The notes beneath the pieces were generated by a model. That model saw only the letters and a list, made by a program, of their open reading frames with translations, ran no database searches and was not told the origin of the DNA. The translations under genes were made by a program, and so were the position numbers. Below are positions 57,194 to 64,000 of a stretch of DNA of 64,000 nucleotides, piece after piece; within the stretch, counting starts at the first letter, position 1, and each line of letters starts with the position of its first letter. Source of the DNA: Roseomonas sp. OT10 (GTDB lineage: Bacteria > Pseudomonadota > Alphaproteobacteria > Acetobacterales > Acetobacteraceae); NCBI RefSeq assembly GCF_020991085.1, contig NZ_CP087719.1, positions 4,878,501 through 4,942,500 on the forward strand. The letters are read 5' to 3'.

Positions 57194-57913
57194 TCAGGCC
57201 AGCCCGCCGTTGATCGAGATGCACTGCCCGGTGATGTAGGCGGCGCGGTCGGAGCAGAGGAACGCGACCAGTTCGGCCACCTCCTCCGGCCGGCCGGCGC
57301 GGCGGGCGGGGACCAGCTTGGCCACCTGCTCGCGGGTCATCGCGGCGGCCACGGCGGGGCTCTCGATCACGCCGGGCGCCACGGCGTTCACCGTCACCCC
57401 GCGCGGGGCGCATTCCAGCGACAGCGCGCGCACCGCGCCGACCAGCCCCGCCTTGGCGGCGGCGTAGTTCGCCTGTCCCCGGTTGCCCATGATGGCGGAG
57501 ACGGAGGACATCGCCACGATCCGTCCCCAGCGCGTGCCGATCATGGGCAGCAGCAGCGGCCGCACCACGTGGAAGAAGCCGTTCAGCGACACGTCCACCA
57601 CGGAATGCCACTGCTCTGCCGACATCCCCGCCATCGGCACGTCGTCATGCGTGCCGGCATTGTGGATGATGGCCTGCACCGGCCCACCCTCCAGCAGCGC
57701 CTCGGCCGCCGCCATCGCCACCGGCGCGTCGGCGAGGTCGAAGCGCACTGCCTCCGCGCGTCCGCCGGCGGCCGCGATCTCCGCCACGACCGCCTGCGCC
57801 CGCTCCGGCGCGCCATGGGCGTGGACGATGACCGCGAAGCCCTGCGCCGCCAGCAGGCGGGAGATCGCGGCGCCGATCGGGCTGGCGCCGCCCGTGACCA
57901 GGGCGCGCCTCAT
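57194..57913 (-). CDS. 3-ketoacyl-ACP reductase (ApeQ/FabG-like SDR)
   Basis: 239 residues. The SDR cofactor loop is TGGASPIG, the catalytic residues are the Ser in MSSVSAIMG and the Tyr and Lys in NYAAAKAG, and the C terminus has ITGQCISINGG. It reduces 3-ketoacyl-ACP to 3-hydroxyacyl-ACP with NADPH. Its ATG overlaps the dehydratase stop (ATGA). In this context it fits the reductase of an aryl-polyene-type type II fatty acid or polyketide cassette rather than the housekeeping FabG. Confidence 0.87.
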   Translation of the reverse strand: MRRALVTGGASPIGAAISRLLAAQGFAVIVHAHGAPERAQAVVAEIAAAGGRAEAVRFDLADAPVAMAAAEALLEGGPVQAIIHNAGTHDDVPMAGMSAEQWHSVVDVSLNGFFHVVRPLLLPMIGTRWGRIVAMSSVSAIMGNRGQANYAAAKAGLVGAVRALSLECAPRGVTVNAVAPGVIESPAVAAAMTREQVAKLVPARRAGRPEEVAELVAFLCSDRAAYITGQCISINGGLA

Positions 57914-58353
57914 GCCCGTTCGCCCGGCAGGATGATGGCCGCCTGGCCGGAGAGCAGCACCCGCCCCTCTCCCGACACCTCGAAGGCGTAGACGAAGCCC
58001 GCCGCCTCCCGCAGCACCGCGCTGGCCGAGACGCACAGCGGGCCGGCGAGCCCGTCCAGCCGCTCCGCCTCCAGCGCCACGCCGCGCAGGCTGGCGAGGT
58101 AGCCTGCGGGCTGCGCGCCCCCGCCGGTCAGCGCCCCGTGCAGCGCCATGGCTTGCAACGCGTACTCCACGCCGCAGATGGCGGGCAGCGCCCCGTCCCG
58201 GCGCAGCGGGTTGGCGGGGTCGCGGTGCGAGGTCGCGCCGCAGCGGATGGATTCCGCGTCCCAGGCCTCCACCGAAGCCAGCAGGCACATGGCGCCCTGG
58301 TGCGGCACCAGCCGGGCGATAGCCGCCGCATCCATCACGGGGCCGTCCGTCAC
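57910..58353 (-). CDS. Hotdog-fold 3-hydroxyacyl-ACP dehydratase (ApeP-like)
   Basis: 147 residues from a GTG that overlaps the upstream stop (GTGA). The N terminus has IARLVPHQGAMCLL with His18, the active-site histidine pattern of ApeP/FabZ-like dehydratases, and GVEYALQAMALHG supplies the acidic residue in the helix. It removes water from 3-hydroxyacyl-ACP to give the trans-2-enoyl product that builds a conjugated chain when no enoyl reductase acts. No enoyl reductase gene is in the cassette. Confidence 0.82.
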   Translation of the reverse strand: MTDGPVMDAAAIARLVPHQGAMCLLASVEAWDAESIRCGATSHRDPANPLRRDGALPAICGVEYALQAMALHGALTGGGAQPAGYLASLRGVALEAERLDGLAGPLCVSASAVLREAAGFVYAFEVSGEGRVLLSGQAAIILPGERA

Positions 58354-59174
58354 GGGGCCAGCTCCGCCACCAGCCATGTCTCCTCGGCCAGCGGAAAGAC
58401 CAGCCGCGCCGGCTCCCGCCGCGCCAGCGCTTCCAGCAGCGGCAGGGCACGGGCGATCGGGTTCGCCGCCTCCAGGGCGCGGCATGCCGCGCCGGGTTGC
58501 GCGGGCGTCCCGGGTGGGAGCGGCCCGGCGTCGTGGCGCAGGGTGAGCGCCGGTCCCTCGCCCCCGGCCGGGGTCAGCACCAGCGCCGTGGCGAAGGGCT
58601 GGGTGGTCGGGCGCACCGCATCCAGCGGCGGCGGCAGCGGCATGTCGTAGGCGCAGAACAGCACCGGCACCCGCCGCGCCGCGACCTGGGCCGCGGCGTG
58701 CAGCAGCCCGGCGGGGAAGGCGTCGTCATGCCCGCCCAGGCTGATGGAGGGCTGCGTGGACCCCGCCCCGATGCCCCAGTAGCCGGCGGCGGCATTGTGG
58801 ACGGAGTTGTGGAACTGCGTCGGCGAGATCGCCCCGTCCGGCGCGTGCAGCGCCTCCAGGATGGCCCCCACCACGGCGCCGTCGCCGTTGGAGCTGGCGA
58901 ACACCGTCTCCAGCGAATCCGGCGCCAGGCCGGAGGCGGCGGCCGCCTCGGCCGCGACGGCCAGCGCCAGGCGCACCGCCTGGCTGGTCCGCCGCCGCTC
59001 GGTGGGGGCGAGCAGCGCCGGCGGCGGCAGGGCGAGCGGCGCCGCCTCCCAGGGTGCGCGCCCGGCCAGCACGGCGGCGCCGCGCTCCCAGCCCTCCAGC
59101 CCGGGGCCCAGCAGCGCCACCCCGGCCACGGTGCAGCGCACCGCCCCGGGCACGGCATCGGGTGCCGCCATCAC
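58350..59174 (-). CDS. Beta-ketoacyl synthase-like protein lacking active-site Cys (chain-length-factor type)
   Basis: 274 residues from a GTG overlapping the KS stop; ATG 59171 is an alternative. It resembles the short ketoacyl-synt_2 family: VFASSNGDG near residue 90, then ISPTQFHNSVHNAAAGYWGIG and SISLGGHDDAFPAGLLHAA, where the synthase cysteine would normally be. No nucleophile cysteine is present in that position, and it lacks a full C-terminal thiolase half. It probably partners the complete synthase as a non-catalytic subunit. Confidence 0.82.
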   Translation of the reverse strand: MMAAPDAVPGAVRCTVAGVALLGPGLEGWERGAAVLAGRAPWEAAPLALPPPALLAPTERRRTSQAVRLALAVAAEAAAASGLAPDSLETVFASSNGDGAVVGAILEALHAPDGAISPTQFHNSVHNAAAGYWGIGAGSTQPSISLGGHDDAFPAGLLHAAAQVAARRVPVLFCAYDMPLPPPLDAVRPTTQPFATALVLTPAGGEGPALTLRHDAGPLPPGTPAQPGAACRALEAANPIARALPLLEALARREPARLVFPLAEETWLVAELAP

Positions 59175-60373
59175 GCCCGCCCCAGCACGAGGGCGCAGTT
59201 GCTGCCGCCGAAGCCGAAGGAGTTGCTCAGCACCCGGCGCAGCGGCGCGGCGCGGTTGGCGATGGCGATGTCGGAGCGGAAGCCGGGATCGGCCTCCTCC
59301 ACGCCCAGGCAGCCGGGGACCAGCCCCTCCTCCAGGCAGATCGCCGCGATCGCCGCCTCCAGCGCCCCCGAGGCGCCCAGCGTGTGCCCGGTGAAGCCCT
59401 TGGTCGAGGAGCAGGGCACACCCGTGCCGAGGAGGCGCGACACCGCCCGGTCCTCCATCGCGTCGTTGGCCTTCGTCCCCGTGCCGTGCAGGTTCACGTA
59501 GTCGATCTCCCCCGCCCCCAGCCCGGCGGCGTCCAGCGCGGCCTGCATGGCGGCGACCGCGCCCAGCCCCTCGGGATGGGGGGAGGACATGTGGTGCCCG
59601 TCGCTGCTCGCCCCCGCGCCCAGCAGATGCAGCCGGGCGCCGGGGGCCGCCTCCGCCCGCTCCAGCAGGGCGAAGCCCGCCGCCTCGCCGATGCTGATGC
59701 CGTCGCGGTCGGCGGCGCAGGGACGGGAGGGCCCCTTCGACAGCAGCTCCAGGGAATGGAAGCCGTGCAGCGTCATGCGGCAGAGCGTGTCCACCCCGCC
59801 CACCACCGCCGCGTCGCAGAGCCCGGCGGCGATCAGCACCCCCGCCTCCAGGAAGGCGCGCGCGCCGGAGGTGCAGGCGGTGGAGATGGAGATGGCGGGC
59901 CCGCGCAGCCCCAGCCGGGCGCGGACGTAGCGCGGCAGGGAGTGCAGGTCGTGGGTGCCGGCATAGTTGAAGCCGGCGGGCAGGCGTCCCGCGGCATCGC
60001 GCCGGCGATAGGCCGCCTCCGTCTCGGCGATGCCGCTGGTGCTGGTGCCCAGCACCACGGCGATCCGCGCCGGGCCGTGGCGGTCGCGCGCGGCGGCGAC
60101 CGCGGCCTCGAAGCCGTCCGAGCGCAGGGCCATTTCCGCCAGGCGGTTGTTGCGGCCGTCGTAGCGGGACAGGCCGTCCGGCAGCGCCACCGCGTCTACC
60201 CCGTCCACGGCCCCCACCCAGATCCCCTCCGGCATGCCCGGCAGGGTGCAGGGGCGCAGCCCGCCCTGGCGCCCGCGCAGGGCCGACCGGGTCGCCTCCA
60301 GCCCGGTTCCCAGGGCGCTGACGGTGGCAAGGGCGGTAATGGCCAGGCGCGGCGGGGCAGGGGTATCGGACAT
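59171..60373 (-). CDS. Beta-ketoacyl-ACP synthase (ApeO/FabF-like)
   Basis: 400 residues, full length. The Cys-His-His triad is C167 in STACTSGA, H296 in HGTGTKAND and H330 in KGFTGHTLGASG. It condenses an acyl primer with malonyl-ACP. It is first in the minus-strand run of four overlapping genes (synthase, synthase-like, dehydratase, reductase), the core set of aryl polyene clusters. ACP, ligase, acyltransferase and export genes of such clusters are not next to it. Confidence 0.87.
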   Translation of the reverse strand: MSDTPAPPRLAITALATVSALGTGLEATRSALRGRQGGLRPCTLPGMPEGIWVGAVDGVDAVALPDGLSRYDGRNNRLAEMALRSDGFEAAVAAARDRHGPARIAVVLGTSTSGIAETEAAYRRRDAAGRLPAGFNYAGTHDLHSLPRYVRARLGLRGPAISISTACTSGARAFLEAGVLIAAGLCDAAVVGGVDTLCRMTLHGFHSLELLSKGPSRPCAADRDGISIGEAAGFALLERAEAAPGARLHLLGAGASSDGHHMSSPHPEGLGAVAAMQAALDAAGLGAGEIDYVNLHGTGTKANDAMEDRAVSRLLGTGVPCSSTKGFTGHTLGASGALEAAIAAICLEEGLVPGCLGVEEADPGFRSDIAIANRAAPLRRVLSNSFGFGGSNCALVLGRA

Positions 60374-60536
60374 GGCAACCCAGGGCAGGACGCGGAACGG
60401 CAGGCGGGACGGCAGCGGGGCGGGGTCATTCCAGACGGCCCGTCGCGGGACGGCAAGTCCCGCCAGGCAGAATGGCTTTGCGCCCCCGGCCGGAGGACGC
60501 CACCGTTCCAGGGCGGGGCTCCGGGTCGTTACCTCC

Positions 60537-60770
60537 TCATGGCCTGCGCCCCCCGATGACGCGGGCAGCCGCCATCAGCATCACGCCGAGCGCGATCACG
60601 CCGAAGGTGACGGGCGAGGAGCGGATCAGGTCGATCACCGTGGCCGGCAGCCAGGCCAGCGAGTCCCAGGCGACCCGCGGCAGCCACAGCAGGGTATCCC
60701 AGCCGACGACATAGGCGGCCACCCCGAGCGCGACGAGGAAGGTTCCGAGAGACCAGAGGCGGGAGTGCAT
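60537..60770 (-). CDS. Small two-helix membrane protein
   Basis: 77 residues starting MHSRLWSLGTFLVALG. Two hydrophobic segments (about 7-25 and 53-71) flank a Trp-rich middle (WDTLLWLPRVAWDSLAWLP). I do not recognise a family. It lies upstream of the fatty acid cassette on the same strand, about 160 bases away, and just downstream of another small membrane protein gene. Possible roles are unknown. Confidence 0.55.
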   Translation of the reverse strand: MHSRLWSLGTFLVALGVAAYVVGWDTLLWLPRVAWDSLAWLPATVIDLIRSSPVTFGVIALGVMLMAAARVIGGRRP

Positions 60771-60824
60771 CAGCGCGTCGTCAGCTCCATGCCGTGCGTC
60801 CGGCGGATCGGGAGACGGGCGGTA

Positions 60825-61022
60825 CTACGTCCGGCGTCCCGCCCGCACCAGGGTGGCGGCGGAGAGCAGGATCGCCGAAACGAGCAGGCCGGCGGCCACC
60901 AGCCCGGCGGGCGTCATGCGGGCGGTCGCCGTCAGCGACACGCTGCCGCCGATCCGGAGGTTCACCTCGGCCCGCATCTCCTCCGGGTGGGTCGGGGGGA
61001 CGGGCACGGTGGTGTCGCTCAT
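60825..61022 (-). CDS. Small single-pass membrane protein
   Basis: 65 residues from the ATG at 61022, with AGGAG upstream. The N-terminal 35 residues are polar (TVPVPPTHPEEMRAEVNLRI); one hydrophobic helix (about 38-57, LVAAGLLVSAILLSAATL) and a basic tail follow. No family is recognised. It is separated by 54 bases from the next small membrane protein gene, so the two may be one transcript. Confidence 0.5.
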   Translation of the reverse strand: MSDTTVPVPPTHPEEMRAEVNLRIGGSVSLTATARMTPAGLVAAGLLVSAILLSAATLVRAGRRT

Positions 61023-61293
61023 CGGGCTGGCTCCTTGCTGCCCCAATCTGGGCGTCTCCCCCGTGACGCGGAAGGCGTCCCGCCGGCGCGCGCCGGTGGC
61101 CGGGGCAGGCTGGGCAGGGCGAGCTGGGCGGGGCGATTGTTGTCCTGCGGGGCGGGTTGATGCCAGGCCGGGGAATGGCCTTTCGGCCCCGGGCCGGCAC
61201 GCTCCCGGTGGGCTGGGAGCCCGCGCCTGGTCCCGGCTGGCCCGGGCCTGTGGGATGGCCTAGCAGTCGTCGCCGATGGGATGGAGGGGTGCG

Positions 61294-61476
61294 ATGCCGG
61301 GAGACTGGCAAGGACGGGATCAGGTGGCGCGGGCCTTGGAGAGCGGGGAGGCCGACCTCAAGCAACTCGTCCTCGACCTCTGGGAAAGGGTGGAGGAGTT
61401 GCAGCAACAGGTCGCCAGGCTTCAGCAGGATGCGGCCCAGATGCCCGATCCGTTCGAGGGCAACGACGACGCCTGA
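61294..61476 (+). CDS. Small coiled-coil protein
   Basis: 60 residues from the ATG at 61294, with GGAGGGG five bases upstream. Residues 15-45 form a heptad-like helix (LKQLVLDLWERVEELQQQVARL), followed by an acidic tail. It may form a dimer or act as an adaptor. An upstream ATG at 61276 would add six residues. No family is recognised. The next 200 bases to the tRNA show no gene. Confidence 0.5.
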   Translation: MPGDWQGRDQVARALESGEADLKQLVLDLWERVEELQQQVARLQQDAAQMPDPFEGNDDA

Positions 61477-61685
61477 TGCGACGCCGCCGCGGGGCCTTCC
61501 GGCGGCCGGCCGTTGGCGGAGCGGTTCGGCAGGCTGCTGGCCGACGCCACCGCCGGCGGGAATGGGCGGCGGTGTGCGGGCGTCACCGGCCGGGCCGCCG
61601 CGAAGGCGCGGCGCTCGATCCAACAGACATCCAACAGTCCAACAGAGGATCAGTCAGACGGTTCCTAAGATGCTGTTTTTCCTGA

Positions 61686-61761
61686 TGGCGTCCCGTACGG
61701 GATTCGAACCCGTGCTGCCAACGTGAAAGGCTGGTGTCCTAGGCCTCTAGACGAACGGGAC
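61686..61761 (-). tRNA. tRNA-Glu (anticodon UUC)
   Basis: Read on the minus strand the 76 bases fold as a full cloverleaf. The acceptor stem starts GTCCCGT and pairs with ACGGGAC, followed by G and an encoded CCA. The anticodon stem CCAGC/GTTGG encloses loop CTTTCAC (anticodon TTC), and the T arm contains GGTTCGAATCC. The D arm reads TCTAGAGGCCTAGGA, as is usual for bacterial tRNA-Glu. No integrase or att-like duplication is adjacent. Confidence 0.95.
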
Positions 61762-62069
61762 AAAGCCAGGATCGGTGCCGTGGGTCCGGCCCACCCCATC
61801 GCCGATCCGACCGGGAACGGAAGGGTTCCGGGCGGAAGGGGCGAGGCGGTGCGCCATTGCCGCGTCGCGCTGGTCCATAGCCCGGTGCTCCTCCCCTGCC
61901 TAGCCTCTCCTGCCCGCGGCACCGCGACGGCCCGCCAGGCCGGGCCCGCCGACCGGGGCCGCCCGGCCAGGGGGTTGCGCCGGGGCCGGTGCGGTGTTCT
62001 AGCCGCAGGCGGCCGTCCCGCCCGCGATCCCCGCGGCGCGGCCGGCCCCCACTGCTCTAGGGAGACCCG
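61762..62069. other. Intergenic region between tRNA-Glu and pyk
   Basis: 308 GC-rich bases. Open frames here have low-complexity Arg/Pro/Gly composition and no start signals. No repeat element copy, terminator or confident promoter was seen. It must contain the promoters of both the tRNA (minus strand) and pyk (plus strand). Confidence 0.45.
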
Positions 62070-63566
62070 ATGGCCCCGAGGATCCCCATGCGCCGGCGAC
62101 GCCGGACCAAGGTCGTCGCCACGCTCGGCCCGGCCAGCTCCTCCCCGGAGGTGATCGAGCGGCTGTTCCGCGCCGGAGCCGATGTCTTCCGGCTGAACTT
62201 CAGCCACGGCACACATGACGGGCACGCGGCCAACATCGCCACGATCCGGGCCCTGGAACAGAAGGTCGGCCGTCCGATCGGGATCCTGGCGGATGTGCAG
62301 GGGCCAAAGCTGCGGGTCGGGCAGTTCCAGGGCGGCCGGGTGCAGCTGCAGACCGGGCAGGCCTTCCGCCTGGACCTCTCGCCGACCCCCGGCGACGTGC
62401 GCCGCGTGCGGCTGCCGCATCCGGAGATCATCCAGGCGGCGCGAATCGGCACCTCCCTGCTGCTCGACGACGGCAAGCTGCGCCTTCGCGTCACCCGCGC
62501 GCGGGAGGACCACCTGGAGACGGAGGTGGTGGTGGGCGGGCCGCTGTCGGACCGCAAGGGCGTGAACGTGCCCGACGTGGTGCTGCCGATCCCGGCGCTG
62601 ACGGCCAAGGACCGCGCCGACCTCGACTTCGTGCTGCCGCTGGGCATCGAATATGTCGGCCTGTCCTTCGTGCAGCGGCCGGAGGACGTGGCCGAGGCGA
62701 AGGCGATCGCCGCCGGCCGCGCCTGGATCATGGTGAAGATGGAGAAGCCCCAGGCGGTCGATAACCTCGACGGCATCCTGGCGCTGACCGATTGCGTCAT
62801 GGTCGCGCGCGGCGACCTGGGCGTGGAATGCCCGGCCGAGGACGTGCCGCTGATCCAGAAGCGCATCGTCCGCGCCGCCCGTGCCCGCGGGCTGCCCGTG
62901 GTGGTGGCGACGCAGATGCTGGAGAGCATGATCTCCGCCCCCGCCCCGACCCGGGCCGAGGCGTCGGACGTGGCGACGGCGGTGTTCGACGGCGCCGATG
63001 CGGTGATGCTCTCGGCCGAGACCGCCGCCGGCTCCTACCCCTTCGAGGCGGTCAACATGATGGACCGCATCCTCTATCGCGTGGAGCAGGATCCGGGCTG
63101 GCGGGCGCTGACCGACGCCGCCCGGCCGGAGCCGGAGGCAACCAGCGCGGGTGCCATCGCCGCCGCCGCCCGCCAGGTCGCCGCCACCATCGGGGCGCAG
63201 GCCATCGCGACCTTCACCTCCACCGGCTCCACCACCCTGCGCGTGGCCCGGGAGCGGCCCTCCGCCCCCATCATCGGGATGACCGATACGGAGGCGACGG
63301 CCCGCCGCATGGCCGTGGTCTGGGGGGTGCACCCCCTGGTCAGCCCCCCGGTCCATACGATGACGGAGATGGTCAACCGCGCGCTGCGGGCCGCCAGCAG
63401 CGAGGGCTTCGTCACCCCGGGCGACGAGGTGGTCGTCACCGCCGGAGTGCCCTTCGGCACCCCCGGCACCACGAATGCGCTGCGGGTCGCGACGGTGGCG
63501 CGGCCCGGGGCCCGCGTCGCGGCGCCCTCCGCCGCCTCGACCGAGCCGCAGGGAGATTCCGGCTGA
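62070..63566 (+). CDS. pyk: Pyruvate kinase
   Basis: 498 residues; GGGAG lies seven bases before the ATG. TKVVATLGPASSSPEVI starts the barrel, FRLNFSHGTHDGH follows, and the active-site signature is IMVKMEKPQAVDNLDGIL with the catalytic Lys. GDLGVE and MLSAETAAGSYP are also present. It converts phosphoenolpyruvate and ADP to pyruvate and ATP. The C-terminal tail of about 25 residues is Ala/Arg-rich. Its TGA overlaps the ATG of the next gene (TGATG). Confidence 0.95.
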   Translation: MAPRIPMRRRRRTKVVATLGPASSSPEVIERLFRAGADVFRLNFSHGTHDGHAANIATIRALEQKVGRPIGILADVQGPKLRVGQFQGGRVQLQTGQAFRLDLSPTPGDVRRVRLPHPEIIQAARIGTSLLLDDGKLRLRVTRAREDHLETEVVVGGPLSDRKGVNVPDVVLPIPALTAKDRADLDFVLPLGIEYVGLSFVQRPEDVAEAKAIAAGRAWIMVKMEKPQAVDNLDGILALTDCVMVARGDLGVECPAEDVPLIQKRIVRAARARGLPVVVATQMLESMISAPAPTRAEASDVATAVFDGADAVMLSAETAAGSYPFEAVNMMDRILYRVEQDPGWRALTDAARPEPEATSAGAIAAAARQVAATIGAQAIATFTSTGSTTLRVARERPSAPIIGMTDTEATARRMAVVWGVHPLVSPPVHTMTEMVNRALRAASSEGFVTPGDEVVVTAGVPFGTPGTTNALRVATVARPGARVAAPSAASTEPQGDSG

Positions 63567-64000
63567 TGTTGCGTTCCCTTCTCGGCGCCGGGCTGCTGGC
63601 CGCCACCCTGGCGGCGGCACCGGCGCAGGCCCAGCGGCCGGGACTCTACGACGTGGCGGGGGTCTCCCCGGGCGGGGAGGCGTATCGGGGTGTGCTGGCG
63701 CTGCGCCAGGTGGGCCTCGCCTCCTGGGCGGTGCTCTGGGAGACGGAGGGCGGACGCTTCGAGGGCTACGGCATGTCCTCGGGCAATACCTTCGCGGTGG
63801 GCTTCACCGTGGCGAACCGGCCTGGCGTGGCGATCTACACCATCCTGCCGAACGGCAGCATGACGGGGCAGTGGACGCTGATCAGCAGCAGCGAGATCGG
63901 GACGGAGACCCTGACGCCCCGGAACGAAGCACCGCCCGCCCCGCGTGCTGCGCCGGCGCAGCCAGGCGGGGCCACGGGGGGGCAGGGAGCACCGCGGCGG
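63566..64000 (+). CDS. Exported protein of unknown function, cut by window end
   Basis: 145 codons are visible and the frame is still open at the right edge. A signal peptide ends APAQAQ. The mature part has alternating strands (GLYDVAGVSPGGEAYRG, WAVLWETEGGRFEGYGM, FAVGFTVANRPGVAIYTI), suggesting a small beta-barrel or lipocalin-like domain. A Pro/Ala/Gly-rich tail begins about residue 118. It overlaps the pyk stop, so it is co-translated with pyruvate kinase, although a metabolic link is not obvious. No family is recognised with confidence. Confidence 0.7.
   Translation, partial: MLRSLLGAGLLAATLAAAPAQAQRPGLYDVAGVSPGGEAYRGVLALRQVGLASWAVLWETEGGRFEGYGMSSGNTFAVGFTVANRPGVAIYTILPNGSMTGQWTLISSSEIGTETLTPRNEAPPAPRAAPAQPGGATGGQGAPRR

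Noticed and set aside
61686-61761. tRNA-Glu as an integration site for a mobile element
   Set aside because: No integrase, no repeated tRNA 3' end and no change of gene content in the flanks.

Overview
The window is very GC-rich with dense coding on both strands and an alphaproteobacterial gene set: pcaIJF, gshB, a separate gloB, DUF985 cupin, clade-2 catalase and RgpF-type glycan protein. The style (NTG starts, 4-base ATGA/GTGA overlaps, sparse AT content confined to a few promoter-like patches) suggests a member of the Acetobacteraceae close to Roseomonas. That is inference from gene content, not from a marker gene. No prophage, integrase, transposase or CRISPR array was seen.

Layout. 1-5530 is a group 2/3-type capsule export locus: a partial gene that may be KpsC-like, a lipoprotein, then kpsM, kpsT, kpsE and kpsD homologues. 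5564-10129 holds an IclR regulator, an HMG-CoA lyase, a degenerate PIG-L-like protein, a metallo-beta-lactamase-fold hydrolase and an exported beta-propeller. 10580-13163 is pcaIJF of the beta-ketoadipate pathway. 13419-18324 carries an RgpF-family protein, three small exported proteins and a large lipoprotein hydrolase. 18438-23739 contains an AraC regulator, an unknown protein, a small lipase, a hydantoinase and a methyltransferase. 23822-27180 is a run of tightly packed housekeeping genes (gloB, cupin, methyltransferase, ogt, quinone reductase). 27342-30497 has two tandem RTX calcium-binding paralogues, followed by gshB and aroE. 32901-39897 is a sulfur assimilation operon: sulfite/nitrite reductase, a Bug-type binding protein, and the sulfate importer sbp-cysT-cysW-cysA, preceded by an AT-rich inverted repeat. 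40022-47252 holds a GGDEF-EAL protein, an M3 peptidase and katE. 47354-56819 is a glycan locus in which three genes each join a glycosyltransferase to a second enzyme (UDP-galactopyranose mutase, Gfo/Idh oxidoreductase, clan GH-A glycosidase). 57194-60373 is a four-gene aryl-polyene-like fatty acid cassette. The window ends with small membrane proteins, tRNA-Glu, pyruvate kinase and a partial exported protein.

The least expected signal is between genes. Five intergenic blocks (about 10205-10582, 14515-14840, 42740-43115, 54245-54530 and 56797-57170) are copies of one element of roughly 290-380 bases built from five hairpins. The copies occur in both orientations. All lie at gene 3' ends, and none lies between divergent genes. 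Stems are kept by compensatory base changes between copies, and several G.U pairs exist only when the element is read in one direction. This looks like a selected RNA structure or 3'-end module rather than simple sequence drift.
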